This document shows, piece after piece, positions 41,153 to 49,909 of a stretch of DNA of 64,000 nt. The stretch is from Saccharopolyspora shandongensis (GTDB taxonomy: Bacteria > Actinomycetota > Actinomycetes > Mycobacteriales > Pseudonocardiaceae). The position numbers were made by a program, and so were the translations under genes. Within the stretch, counting starts at the first letter, position 1; each line of letters begins with the position of its first letter. The notes under the pieces are model-generated. The model was not told the DNA's origin and searched no databases. It saw only the letters and a list, made by a program, of their open reading frames with translations. The stretch lies in the NCBI RefSeq assembly GCF_900106995.1, contig NZ_FNOK01000007.1, positions 186,001 through 250,000 on the forward strand. Direction: 5' to 3'.

Positions 41153-41204
41153 GTGGTCGTGAGTGGTTGTGGCTGCTCTAGCGGCCACAACCACTCACGA
41201 CCAC
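41153..41204. terminator. 21-bp perfect palindrome containing the Zn-finger gene stop
   Basis: The left arm (41153-41173, GTGGTCGTGAGTGG...) and right arm (41184-41204) are perfectly complementary over 21 bp around a 10-nt loop. The TGA stop of the 41195-41410 gene lies inside the right arm. Likely terminator; same family as 36107 and 40795. Confidence 0.78.
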
Positions 41205-41410
41205 CCGGCGGTGATCCGCCGCCAGCAGTCCATGCAGGTGTCCTCGCGGATCCAGTCCACTTCGGAGCGATCGTGCAGCTCCGCTGCGTCCGCTTCTGCC
41301 CCGCAGAACGCCACCACCGGCTTCCCGGCAGGGGTTTTCGTTGCTGTGATGGGGAAAGCGTGGCGGCCTCCCGTGACCGGGCGCCAGACGTAGGTCAAGT
41401 AGTCGGACAT
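41195..41410 (-). CDS. Small CxxC zinc-ribbon-like protein
   Basis: This 71-residue protein (MSDYLTYVWRPVTGGRHAFP...) has a Cys in VVAFCGAEA and a CMDCWRR motif near the end (EDTCMDCWRRITAGWS), consistent with a small zinc-binding fold. ATG at 41410 has GAGG about 8 nt upstream. It diverges from the XRE/DUF397 pair over overlapping palindromes at 41437-41462 and is a likely target of that regulator. Function unknown. Confidence 0.68.
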   Translation of the reverse strand: MSDYLTYVWRPVTGGRHAFPITATKTPAGKPVVAFCGAEADAAELHDRSEVDWIREDTCMDCWRRITAGWS

Positions 41411-41436
41411 CAAGACCTCGCTTTCTTGAACGGTTT

Positions 41437-41462
41437 AGGCAAGTTTGCCTGATGTCAGGCAA
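41437..41462. promoter_or_regulatory. Overlapping operator palindromes for the XRE pair
   Basis: AGGCAA-GT-TTGCCT (41437-41450) is perfect, and TTGCCTGA-TG-TCAGGCAA (41445-41462) is a second perfect repeat sharing the TTGCCT half. They sit between divergent Zn-finger and XRE genes, so they are the likely XRE operator; cooperative binding of two dimers is suggested. Confidence 0.7.
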
Positions 41463-41524
41463 GGTGATCAATTACACGAAAGAGCGAGATCAAACGGGTG
41501 GTGGGGCGCTCGTAAGCTGTGCCC

Positions 41525-42367
41525 ATGTCGGACACCCCACGGGCACGCGCTCTGGCGAAGGAACTTCGGGCCGCTCGCAACGCTGCGGGCTTGACCGCGC
41601 GGGAGTTAGCTCGCGTGCTGGGCTGGTCCGAGGCGAAGATCAGCCGGATCGAAACCGCGCGACGCGGAATCCTGGTGCAGAACGTCGAAGCGATGCTCGA
41701 CGTCCTCGGGATGAAGGGCGAAGACCGCGAACGCCTGCTGAAGATGGCCCGCGACATCCGCGAACCGGCCTGGTGGGAGCTCGGCAGGGACCTGCCGCAA
41801 CAACTCACGGCGCTCATCGACGCGGAGCAGCGAGCCAAGCGCATCACACACGTGTCGCTAAACCTGGTCCCAGGTTTGTTGCAGACTCGCGCTTACACCC
41901 GACAAATCATGGAATCCTCCGGCCTCGGTGACAGTGGGCTTGAAGAGCGGGTGTCGATTCGTCAAATGCGCCAGGGAATTCTGAGCAAGCGGGACCCTGT
42001 CGAGCTGTGCGCCTATATCGACGAGACAGTGTTCCTCAGGCCCATCGGTGGTCCCCATGTCATGGCAGAGCAGCTTCGACAGGTCATCTCGGCTAGCGAG
42101 ATGGCCAACGTGACGGTCCGCGGCCTCCCCTGTGTGCTCGGCGCGCATGCCGGCCTGAGCGGGACGTTCGTACGCTTCGACTTCGTCAAGTCTCGCCCTG
42201 TCATCTTCTTGGAGGCGCGCCGCTCGGGCGCGTTCATCGACGAGCCAACCGACGTGGCACTTTTCTCGGAAGCAGTGCAATTACTCGAAAAGCAGGCATC
42301 CGATCCGAGCACCTCGCGCGAGATACTGAGGAAGTACGTGCACCAGTACGAGAGCGAGGCGACATGA
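41525..42367 (+). CDS. XRE/DUF5753 (Scr1-like) regulator
   Basis: This 280-residue protein has an N-terminal HTH (AKELRAARNAAGLTARELAR, SEAKISRIETARRGI) and the DUF5753 domain (ITHVSLNLVPGLLQTRAYTR, MRQGILSKRDPVELCAYI). In Streptomyces such regulators pair with DUF397 proteins and affect development or phage defence-like phenotypes. The ATG at 41525 is used; the GTG two codons upstream is an alternative. Its stop overlaps the DUF397 ATG by 4 bp. Confidence 0.9.
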   Translation: MSDTPRARALAKELRAARNAAGLTARELARVLGWSEAKISRIETARRGILVQNVEAMLDVLGMKGEDRERLLKMARDIREPAWWELGRDLPQQLTALIDAEQRAKRITHVSLNLVPGLLQTRAYTRQIMESSGLGDSGLEERVSIRQMRQGILSKRDPVELCAYIDETVFLRPIGGPHVMAEQLRQVISASEMANVTVRGLPCVLGAHAGLSGTFVRFDFVKSRPVIFLEARRSGAFIDEPTDVALFSEAVQLLEKQASDPSTSREILRKYVHQYESEAT

Positions 42368-42648
42368 CGACCGAGTTATGCGGTTGGCGCAAGTCCAGCT
42401 ACAGCGGTGCCGAGGCGGACTGCGTGGAGGTGGGCTGGTCGAAGTCCAGCTACAGCGGCCCGCAGGGCAACTGCGTCGAGGTTGGCTGGCGGAAGTCTTC
42501 TTACAGCGGTGGCGAAGGCAACTGCGTCGAGGTGGGGGCGGGCCCCGGCCTGGTTGGGGTTCGGGATACGAAGGACCGCGACGGGGGCACCCTGGTGTTC
42601 TCCCGGGCTCAGTGGGCTGCTTTCGTCGGCGGGCTTCGTCGCCGGTAG
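42364..42648 (+). CDS. DUF397 protein with three tandem motif copies
   Basis: This 94-residue partner of the XRE regulator normally carries one WxKSSYSGxxGxCVEV motif. Here the 17-residue unit occurs three times in tandem: GWRKSSYSGAEADCVEV, GWSKSSYSGPQGNCVEV and GWRKSSYSGGEGNCVEV (nt 42382-42534, 51 bp each), followed by the usual VGVRDTKDRDGGTLVFS and AQWAAFVGG. Overlap with the XRE gene implies coupled translation. The triplication may alter regulator stoichiometry; see findings. Confidence 0.9.
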   Translation: MTTELCGWRKSSYSGAEADCVEVGWSKSSYSGPQGNCVEVGWRKSSYSGGEGNCVEVGAGPGLVGVRDTKDRDGGTLVFSRAQWAAFVGGLRRR

Positions 42649-42654
42649 ATCGCC

Positions 42655-43395
42655 CTACGGCTGGGTTGGGCCGAAGCGGTAGCCGACTCCCCAGACCGTG
42701 ATCAGGACCGTTGGGTTCGCCGGGTCCGTTTCGATCTTCTCGCGCAGTCGGCGGACGTAGACGCTCACCATCGACGAGTCGCCCACCTGCCATTGCCAGA
42801 CTCGCTGCATCAGCTCGTCCTTGCGGAACGTCGTTCCGGGGTTCGCGAAGAAGAACTCCAGCAGGTCGCGTTCCCGGCCGGTGAAGCGCAGTGGTTTGCC
42901 CGCCTTGGTGACCTGGCGGGTCGTCGGGTCGAACGTCAGGTCCTCGATCCGCTGGAGGTGGGACGGCGGTTCCGGCGGCTGCTGCTGCGCGGGCGCTGAG
43001 CGGCGCAGCAGCGCCTGGGCGCGCAGCACCAGCTCGCGGGGGCTGAAGGGCTTGGTGACGTAGTCGTCCGCGCCGAGTTCGAGGCCGTGGATCCGGTCGT
43101 CCTGCTCGCCGAGCGCCGTGACCAGGATGATCGGCACCGAGCTCTGCTCGCGGAGCTTGCGGCACACGTGCGTGCCGTCCAGGCGCGGCAGCATCCGGTC
43201 CAGGATCACCAGGTCCGGGTTGAAGGCGGCGAAGCCGTCGAGCGCCATGACGCCGTCGCTGGCCACCGCGACCAGCATCCCGGCGTGGTTGAGGTAGCTG
43301 GCGATGACCTCGGCCATCATCGGATCGTCCTCGACCACGAGCACCCGGTGCCGACGCATTCCGCCCGGGCTCGCGCTGGAAGGTCCGCTGTTCAC
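42655..43395 (-). CDS. OmpR/PhoB-family response regulator (orphan)
   Basis: This 246-residue regulator has a full receiver (VLVVEDDPMMAEV, phospho-acceptor Asp66 in LVILDRMLPRLDG, TALGEQDDRI, KPFSPREL) and a winged-helix DNA-binding domain (PLRFTGRERDLLEFFFANPG, VSVYVRRLREKIETDPANPT). The GTG at 43395 has GGAGG 6 nt upstream; a long upstream extension lacks domain character. No kinase is adjacent. It converges with the DUF397 gene with 6 bp between them. Confidence 0.88.
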   Translation of the reverse strand: MNSGPSSASPGGMRRHRVLVVEDDPMMAEVIASYLNHAGMLVAVASDGVMALDGFAAFNPDLVILDRMLPRLDGTHVCRKLREQSSVPIILVTALGEQDDRIHGLELGADDYVTKPFSPRELVLRAQALLRRSAPAQQQPPEPPSHLQRIEDLTFDPTTRQVTKAGKPLRFTGRERDLLEFFFANPGTTFRKDELMQRVWQWQVGDSSMVSVYVRRLREKIETDPANPTVLITVWGVGYRFGPTQP

Positions 43396-43596
43396 CGCTC
43401 GCCTCCGCTCAATCCCGACAGAGCCGAAGACTATCCGGTCCGCGGCGCGGCCAGCGTCGCTGCCCGAACGGGCAACCGAATCGCCCCCCGATCTTCGCCA
43501 TGCCGAGACGTTGGTACGAGCGGGCCGGAGATTTCCGGTTTTACCCAGGCGCGCGCGGGTCCGGGTGGTCTTGCTCGGCGGCGGATTGCGGACCAC

Positions 43597-44064
43597 TCAT
43601 GACGGGTCTTGCGGGAACGGCAGGACGACGGTGCGTTGGGTGTGGCTGAAGATGATGGACGTCCGCACGTTGACGATCTCCCGCCGCTCGGTGAGGCGGT
43701 CGAGCACGAAGGAGTTGAGGTGGTCGTTGTCCGTGACGGCGATGTGCAGCAGGAAGTCGTCGTCACCGGACATGACGAACACCGACAACACCTCCGGCAA
43801 GGTCTCCACGAACTTGGTGAACGACTCGATCACCGAGCGGTTCGGGGGGCGCAGCCGCACCGCGACCATCGCCTGCACCGGGCGACCGATCCGGCGCAGG
43901 TCGACCTCCGCGCGCCGGCCGCGCAGGACTCCCTGCCGGGTCAGCCGGCGGACCCGTTCCAGACAGGTGGACTGCGCGGTGTTCAGCCGCGTGGCCAGCT
44001 CCTTGTTCGTCAGGCCCGCATCCTCCTGCAGGAGCGTGAGCAAGGCCGTATCAAGTTCGTCCAT
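43597..44064 (-). CDS. Lrp/AsnC-family regulator
   Basis: This 155-residue regulator has the AsnC HTH (LTNKELATRLNTAQSTCLER) and the RAM/ACT-like domain (VQAMVAVRLRPPNRSVIESF, VFVMSGDDDFLLHIAVTDND). It diverges from the EamA transporter and DUF2000 pair and likely regulates them, perhaps in response to an amino acid. ATG at 44064 is used. The 43396-43596 gap upstream of the response regulator has no gene. Confidence 0.9.
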   Translation of the reverse strand: MDELDTALLTLLQEDAGLTNKELATRLNTAQSTCLERVRRLTRQGVLRGRRAEVDLRRIGRPVQAMVAVRLRPPNRSVIESFTKFVETLPEVLSVFVMSGDDDFLLHIAVTDNDHLNSFVLDRLTERREIVNVRTSIIFSHTQRTVVLPFPQDPS

Positions 44065-44174
44065 GGTCACCGTTCAAAGCCATAAGTCGAGCAAAATTCG
44101 GTAAATCGTCTCGACCTATGAATCTAACACATATTTGGGATATTTAAGCCGTAGATACTGCTACCGTCGCCGCC

Positions 44175-45170
44175 ATGACTCTCCGTGACGACACTGCCGT
44201 GGAAGTCGTCACCGGCACCTCTGCGGGCGCGCGCCGGGTTCCGTCGCGCGCCCTCGGCCTGTCCGTGGCGGCGGTGCTCGCGGCGGCGCTGATCTGGAGC
44301 AGCTCGTTCGCGGTCACCAAGGTGGCCCTCGCCGAGATCCCGCCGATGACCATCGGCGCGCTCCGGTTCGTCCTCGCGGCCTTGGTACTCGGTGTGCTGG
44401 TGCACGCCAAGCAGGACAAGCGCCTGCCCACCGCGCGCCAGCGGATCACGATCGGGATCGCCGGGCTGTTGGGCATTTCGCTCTACTTCGCCCTGGAGAA
44501 CGTCGGTGTCGACTTGGCCTCCGCGACCGACGCCACGCTGATCGTGGCGTCCTACCCGATCATCACGCTGGTGCTGGAACTGCTGCTCGGTCGGGCCGGC
44601 TTCTCCGTCGTGCGACTGGTCGGCATGCTGGTCGCCATCGGCGGCGTGTGGCTGGTGGTGCGCGACGGCGCGACCGACCATGGGGCCGATCATCTGCTCG
44701 GCGACGTCATCCTGATCCTGGGCGGTGTCGTGTGGGCCGCGTACAACCTGGTCGCCCAGCGGAACAAGTCGGGGGCCTCGCCGATCGTCGTCACCTACTA
44801 CCAGACGGTGGCGGGTGCGGGCGGCTTCGTCGTGTTGTCGCTGTTCGAGATCGACCGGTGGTCCGTGCCCTCGCCCGGCGGCGCCCTGCGCATCGCGTTC
44901 CTGGCGATCGTGTGCTCGGTGGTGGCGTTCCTGCTGTACAACTACGGCCTGCGCGGGCTGGTGCCCAGCGTGGCGGTCAACCTGCTCAACATCGTCCCGG
45001 TCGCAGGCCTGGGGTGGGCGGTGCTGCTGGCCGACGAGACCCTGGCCGGCACCCAGGTCGTCGGCGGCGCGGTGGTCATCCTCGGCGTCGTGCTGGGGCT
45101 GTACCGCGACTCGCGCGACGGCGCGGAGGCCGGGACGGAACGGGAAGAAACCCCGGTGGAAGGGCGATAG
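44175..45170 (+). CDS. EamA/DMT transporter
   Basis: This 331-residue membrane protein has about ten helices in two EamA repeats (LAAALIWSSSFAVTKVALAE, LGGVVWAAYNLVAQRNKSGA) and an acidic C-terminal tail. With a divergent Lrp regulator this is the common arrangement of amino-acid exporters. The following DUF2000 gene starts directly after its TAG stop. An AT-rich promoter region (44071-44174) contains ATATTTGGGATATT, a possible Lrp site. Confidence 0.87.
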   Translation: MTLRDDTAVEVVTGTSAGARRVPSRALGLSVAAVLAAALIWSSSFAVTKVALAEIPPMTIGALRFVLAALVLGVLVHAKQDKRLPTARQRITIGIAGLLGISLYFALENVGVDLASATDATLIVASYPIITLVLELLLGRAGFSVVRLVGMLVAIGGVWLVVRDGATDHGADHLLGDVILILGGVVWAAYNLVAQRNKSGASPIVVTYYQTVAGAGGFVVLSLFEIDRWSVPSPGGALRIAFLAIVCSVVAFLLYNYGLRGLVPSVAVNLLNIVPVAGLGWAVLLADETLAGTQVVGGAVVILGVVLGLYRDSRDGAEAGTEREETPVEGR

Positions 45171-45590
45171 ATGGCTGAGAAAGCCGATTACAAGTGCGCG
45201 ATCGTGGTCAGCGACCAGCTGCCGACCGGGCTGGGGGCCAACGCTGCCGCCGTGCTGTCGCTGACCCTGGGCCACCGCGTGGACGGCCTGGTCGGCTCGG
45301 ACGTCAAGGACGCCACCGGGGTGATCCACCCCGGCATCGCCTACGTGCCCGTGCCGATCCTGAAGGGCACGCAGGACCAGGTCGACGCCATCGTGCAGGC
45401 CGCCGCGGCGCACGACGACGTGTTCTTCGTCAGCTTCAGCTCGCTGGCCCAGGGGTGCCGGACCTACGAGGAGTACATCGACAAGATGTCTGCCACCCCG
45501 ACCGCCGACCTCAACAGCGTGGGCGTCGGGCTGCACGGCCCGCGCAAACCCGTCAACAAGATGGTCGGAGCGCTTCCGCTGTTCCGCTGA
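45171..45590 (+). CDS. DUF2000 protein
   Basis: This 139-residue protein belongs to DUF2000, a putative small hydrolase-like or nucleotide-handling fold (YKCAIVVSDQLPTGLGANAA, VSFSSLAQGCRTYEEY, LNSVGVGLHGPRKPVNKMVG). Its function is unknown. It follows the EamA gene with no gap and shares the Lrp-controlled promoter. It ends 68 bp before eccC, which converges on it. Confidence 0.85.
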   Translation: MAEKADYKCAIVVSDQLPTGLGANAAAVLSLTLGHRVDGLVGSDVKDATGVIHPGIAYVPVPILKGTQDQVDAIVQAAAAHDDVFFVSFSSLAQGCRTYEEYIDKMSATPTADLNSVGVGLHGPRKPVNKMVGALPLFR

Positions 45591-45658
45591 CCCCGGCGCC
45601 CGCAGTGAGCCGGGCGGCGCCATTCTGAAACGACCCCTGATATCGGGAGCCCCACGAA

Positions 45659-48600
45659 TCACCGCCCTTGCGCCGGGTTCTTCAGGTGCGGCGTCTGCAA
45701 CAGGGACGTCTTGCGGCGGGTGATGTATTGCGCCCGCCCCGTCGGGAGCTTCTGCGGCCGCACGTCGTGGAAGACCGGGCCTTCCGACGGCGGGCAGGAC
45801 AGCAGCACCGCCGGCGTGTTCACCTCCTGCATCCGGCGCAGCAGCGGGTCGTAGGAGGTGCGGGCCAGGCCGTTGGCGCTGCGCGCGACGATCACGTGCA
45901 GGCCGATCTCGTGCCCCTGCGCCAGGCAATCCAGGATCGGGACGAACGGGTTGTCGTGCGGGTCCGTGCTCACCATGTCGTAGTCGTCGACGATGAAGAA
46001 CAGCTCCGGGCCGTGCCACCAGTCCCGCTTGCTCAGCCGGGCCGGGCTGATCTCCGGGCCGGGCACGCGTTCCCGCATGGCCCGCGACGAACCCGCCACC
46101 GCCTCCCGCACGATGTCCTTCGACACCGCATAGCCGAGCCGGTACTCCTCCGGCACCGTGTCGAACAGCTCGCGACGGAAGTCCACCAGCGTGATCCGGG
46201 CCTGGTCCGGGGTGTACTGCCCGGTGATCGAGCGGGCGATGTGCTGCAGCAGGTTCGTCTTACCCGTCGAGTCGTCACCGGCGATGATCAGGTGCGGGTG
46301 CTCGGTGAAGTCGTGCCACAGCGGCTCGATGTCGTCGCCGGACAGGCCCAGCGGGATCTGCAGCCGACCGCGCGGCGCCGGGAGTTCGGCGACGTCGAGG
46401 ACCGGCGGCAGCATCTTCACCCGCGGCGCGGCCTGGCCGTTCCAGGACGATGCGATCGTCGAGATCAGCTCCTGGGTGCCCTCGGAGGTGTCGCCGGCGC
46501 CGTCCAGGCGCGGCAGGCCGGCCAGGAAGTGCGCCCGGTCCTCGGTCAGGCCGCGACCGGGGATCTTCGGCACCGTCGCCGCGGCCCGCATGTTGATCGT
46601 CGACTCCACCGGGTCGCCCAGCCGCAGCTCGAACCGGGTGCCGAGCTGGTCGCGCAGGCCGCCGGTGACCTCGCCGGCGCGGGTCGCGGTGATGATCAGG
46701 TGGATGCCGTAGTTCAGGCCGCGCGAGGCGAGCAGGGCGAACTGCGGCACCAGGTCCATGAAGTCCTGGCGGATCGTGCCCCAGCCGTCCACCACCAGGA
46801 ACACGTCGCCGTACTCCTCGTCGGCGAGCTCGCCCGCCGCGCGCCGCCGCCGGTAGGTGGCCATCGAGTCCACGCCGAGCTGGGCGAACCGCTGTTCGCG
46901 GTCCTCCAGCACGGCGGTGACCTGGTTGATGGTGCGCATCATGCGCTCGGTGTCGAGCCGGCCGGTGACGCCGCCGACGTGCGGCAGCCCGCTCAGCGAC
47001 GACAGCGTGCCGCCGCCGAAGTCCAGGCCGTAGAACTGCACCTCGCGCGGGGTGCGGGTGAGCGCGAGCCCGGTGATCAGGGTGGCCAGCAGGGTGGACT
47101 TGCCGCTCTGCGGGCCGCCTGCGATGAACACGTGCCCGCCCGCGGCGGACAGGTCGGCCAGCAGCGGTTCGCGCCGCTGCTCGAAGGGGCGGTCGATCAC
47201 GCCGACCTGCACCTGCAGGTTGCGCTGCGCGGCGTCGATCGTGTTCAGCCCGCGGGCCGGGTCGATCGTCAGCTGCGGCAGCATCTCCTCCAGCGTCGGC
47301 GACGCGTCCAGCGGCGGCAGCCACACGGTGTGCGCGGGCCGGCCGCCCTCGTCGGCCAGCCGCTGCACGGCGGTTTCCAGCAGCGATGCGCCGCCCTCGT
47401 CCTTCTGCTCCTCGGGCTCGTGGGCGACCGGCAGTTCGCGCGGCGGGATGTAGGAGGTGCTGAACGGGACGATCTGCCGCTCCACCACGGACTGCCGGAC
47501 CTCCCGCCGGGCCTGCCGGTAGGTGCCCGACACGTAGGCGGCCTTGAACCGGGTCAGACTGTCCACACCGGTCTTCAGGTAGCCGGCGCCGGGCTGCGAC
47601 GGCAGTTGGTGCGCGTCCGGAACACCAAGCACGCCACGGCTTTCCATCGCCGAGAAGGTCCGCAGACCGATCCGGTAGGAGAGGTGCGATTCGAGCTGGT
47701 GCATGCGGCCCTCGTCGAGGCGCTGCGAGGCCAGCAGCAGGTGCACGGAGAGGCTTCGGCCGAGTCTGCCGATCATCACGAACAGGTCCATGAACTCGCG
47801 GTGCGCGGCCAGCAGCTCGCTGAACTCGTCGACCACCACGAACAGCGTCGGCAGCGGATCCAGGTCGGCGCCGTCGGCACGGGCCTTCTCGTATTCGGTG
47901 GCGGAGCTGAAGTTCCCGGCCTTGCGCAGCAGCTCCTGGCGGCGGATCAGCTCGCCGTGCAGGGCGTCCTTCATGCGCTCCACCAGCGCCGCCTCGTCGG
48001 CGAGGTTGGTGATGACCGCGGAGGTGTGCGGCAGCTCGTCCAGGCCGAGGAACGTCGCGCCACCCTTGAAGTCGACGAGCACGAAGTTCAGGGTTTCCGA
48101 CGAGTGCGTCAGCGCGAGCGCCAGCACGAGGGTGCGCAGCAGCTCGGACTTGCCGGAACCGGTGGCGCCGATGAGCATGCCGTGCGGGCCCTGGCCGCCC
48201 TGCGCGGACTCCTTGATGTCCAGCTCGATCGGCGTGCCGTCGCCGGTGACGCCGATCGGCACCCGCAGCCGGGCGTTGCCCGACTTCCGCTGGGCCTGCA
48301 GCTTGGCCACGTCGAAGCCGTGCAGGTCGCTGATGTTGAGCAGGGTGGTCAGCTCGAAGTCGGAGGTCAGCGGCTCGGTGGTGTCGGTGGAGATGGCCAG
48401 CCGGTAGGGGGAGAGCAGGCGGGCAAGGGACTCGGCGCGGAGGGTGCTGAGCGCATCCGGTCGGCCGATCGGGGAGTGGTCTTCCTTGCCCGCCCGCCCG
48501 ATTCGCACCAGCTCGGCGTTGTCGGGGGAAACGTGCATGAGCAGGGTGCGGGGATCGGTCTGCCAGTCCAGAGCGGCACCGAGGTCGAGGACGGTGACGT

Positions 48601-49612
48601 TGCGGTAGCCGCTGGTCGCCAGCCGGCTGTTGGGCGCGGTGTGCGCGCCGTCCAGGACGACCAGCACGTACGGCTCGCCCTGCCCGACCTGGGCGTCGCG
48701 CTCGAAGTACGGCCGCCCGGCGATCTCCTCGCCGAGCAGGCCTTCCAGCTCGCCGGCGGTTTCGGCGACCAGCCGGACCGGGCCCGCGCCGTCGGTCTCG
48801 GTCGGGTGCAGGCAGTGCGGCAGCCACTTCGTCCACTGCCAGTGGTCCAGCTCCCGGCCGAGGATCACGATCCGCAGGTCCTGCGGCGCGTGCAGCACCG
48901 CCAGCTGCGCGATCATCGACCGGACCATCGCGCGAGCGACGTCGGCATCGCCGCGCAGCAACACCCGGGCGTAGGCGCGCAGGTAGAGCGGCACCGGCTG
49001 GTCGGGCACCGTGCCGTAAGCGCGGATGAACCGGCGCAGCGCGTGCGCGGACAGCGGTTCGAGGTCTTCGATCGGCTTGGTGTTGATCTCCGTGATCCGG
49101 GTGCCGAGCTGCTGCTCGCCGACCGCGATGCGGACCTCGCCGAAGTCCGGGTGCTCGGGGCGCACCTCCCACAACCGGGTGGTGCCGACCAGCGACCACG
49201 CGGCGGTCGGATCCGGGTGCCGCCAGGTCTGCGCGTGGCGCTGCTCCACAACGGTCTTGCGCACCTGGCGGCGGATCTGGCCCAGGTAGCGGAGGTAGTC
49301 GCGGCGGGCGCCGGTCACCTGCTGCTTGCGTTCCGAGGCGGAGCGCAGGAAGTTCGCCGCGAGCATGCCGAGCGCGGCCAGCACCATCATGCCCATGGCG
49401 AAGTACATGATCTCGCCGCCGCCGCCCATGCCGGGGCGGAGGAAGATCATCACCATCGCCAGCGAGCTCAGCGCCATCGGCAGATAGGTGATCATCCCGG
49501 AGAAACCGCTCTGCTTCTCGGGCAGCTCCGGTGGTTCTTGGAGGGTGAGCTCGCCCGTCGGCATCGGTGGACCCGATTGCCGCTCAGGGCGACGGAACAG
49601 CGTGACGCTCAC
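45659..49612 (-). CDS. eccC: Type VII secretion FtsK/SpoIIIE ATPase EccC
   Basis: This 1317-residue motor protein of the ESX system has two N-terminal membrane helices (MITYLPMALSSLAMVMIFL, IMYFAMGMMVLAALGML) and three ATPase domains. Walker A motifs are GATGSGKSELLRTL (near residue 480), GGPQSGKSTLLATL (near 832) and GDDSTGKTNLLQHI (near 1112). Walker B candidates are FVVVDEFSELL, VFLVVDGWGTI and FFIVDDYDMV. The GTG at 49612 follows GGGAAATCGC. It secretes WXG100 proteins such as those at 53170-53843 and diverges from eccD. Confidence 0.95.
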   Translation of the reverse strand: MSVTLFRRPERQSGPPMPTGELTLQEPPELPEKQSGFSGMITYLPMALSSLAMVMIFLRPGMGGGGEIMYFAMGMMVLAALGMLAANFLRSASERKQQVTGARRDYLRYLGQIRRQVRKTVVEQRHAQTWRHPDPTAAWSLVGTTRLWEVRPEHPDFGEVRIAVGEQQLGTRITEINTKPIEDLEPLSAHALRRFIRAYGTVPDQPVPLYLRAYARVLLRGDADVARAMVRSMIAQLAVLHAPQDLRIVILGRELDHWQWTKWLPHCLHPTETDGAGPVRLVAETAGELEGLLGEEIAGRPYFERDAQVGQGEPYVLVVLDGAHTAPNSRLATSGYRNVTVLDLGAALDWQTDPRTLLMHVSPDNAELVRIGRAGKEDHSPIGRPDALSTLRAESLARLLSPYRLAISTDTTEPLTSDFELTTLLNISDLHGFDVAKLQAQRKSGNARLRVPIGVTGDGTPIELDIKESAQGGQGPHGMLIGATGSGKSELLRTLVLALALTHSSETLNFVLVDFKGGATFLGLDELPHTSAVITNLADEAALVERMKDALHGELIRRQELLRKAGNFSSATEYEKARADGADLDPLPTLFVVVDEFSELLAAHREFMDLFVMIGRLGRSLSVHLLLASQRLDEGRMHQLESHLSYRIGLRTFSAMESRGVLGVPDAHQLPSQPGAGYLKTGVDSLTRFKAAYVSGTYRQARREVRQSVVERQIVPFSTSYIPPRELPVAHEPEEQKDEGGASLLETAVQRLADEGGRPAHTVWLPPLDASPTLEEMLPQLTIDPARGLNTIDAAQRNLQVQVGVIDRPFEQRREPLLADLSAAGGHVFIAGGPQSGKSTLLATLITGLALTRTPREVQFYGLDFGGGTLSSLSGLPHVGGVTGRLDTERMMRTINQVTAVLEDREQRFAQLGVDSMATYRRRRAAGELADEEYGDVFLVVDGWGTIRQDFMDLVPQFALLASRGLNYGIHLIITATRAGEVTGGLRDQLGTRFELRLGDPVESTINMRAAATVPKIPGRGLTEDRAHFLAGLPRLDGAGDTSEGTQELISTIASSWNGQAAPRVKMLPPVLDVAELPAPRGRLQIPLGLSGDDIEPLWHDFTEHPHLIIAGDDSTGKTNLLQHIARSITGQYTPDQARITLVDFRRELFDTVPEEYRLGYAVSKDIVREAVAGSSRAMRERVPGPEISPARLSKRDWWHGPELFFIVDDYDMVSTDPHDNPFVPILDCLAQGHEIGLHVIVARSANGLARTSYDPLLRRMQEVNTPAVLLSCPPSEGPVFHDVRPQKLPTGRAQYITRRKTSLLQTPHLKNPAQGR

Positions 49613-49909
49613 GCGATTTCCCTTCCCGCTCGGGAAAACTTGCGACCAGGGAAAGACTTCCACCGGCGACCGGGATTCGCAGGTCACGTAAATCGGCGAC
49701 AGCACCATTACCGAATTCCGCTTTATGGTTTTGCCAGGACGGCGACGCACATCGTCAACGCGAACCTGCCGGCGCCGCCGCCCCAGTCTCGGGCGCAACT
49801 GTCCCCCGGTGTTCGAGGCGGTTACCGACGACGTTGGGCATCGAAGCATGGGTCCGGTGCCCGACGTCGCCGTTCGGCGAAAACCTCCGGAAAGGGAGCG
49901 TGAACCGGC
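49613..49909. other. Divergent eccC/eccD promoter region
   Basis: This 297-bp region contains the promoters of eccC (minus) and eccD (plus). I see no strong palindrome and no credible gene. AT-rich segments near 49700-49735 (TTCCGCTTTATGG) are candidate promoter elements. Confidence 0.45.

Noticed and set aside
45668-49903. A 1411-codon open frame antisense to eccC
   Set aside because: High GC content keeps antisense frames open; the translation is Arg/Val/Gln-rich without domains, whereas the opposite strand encodes a textbook EccC.
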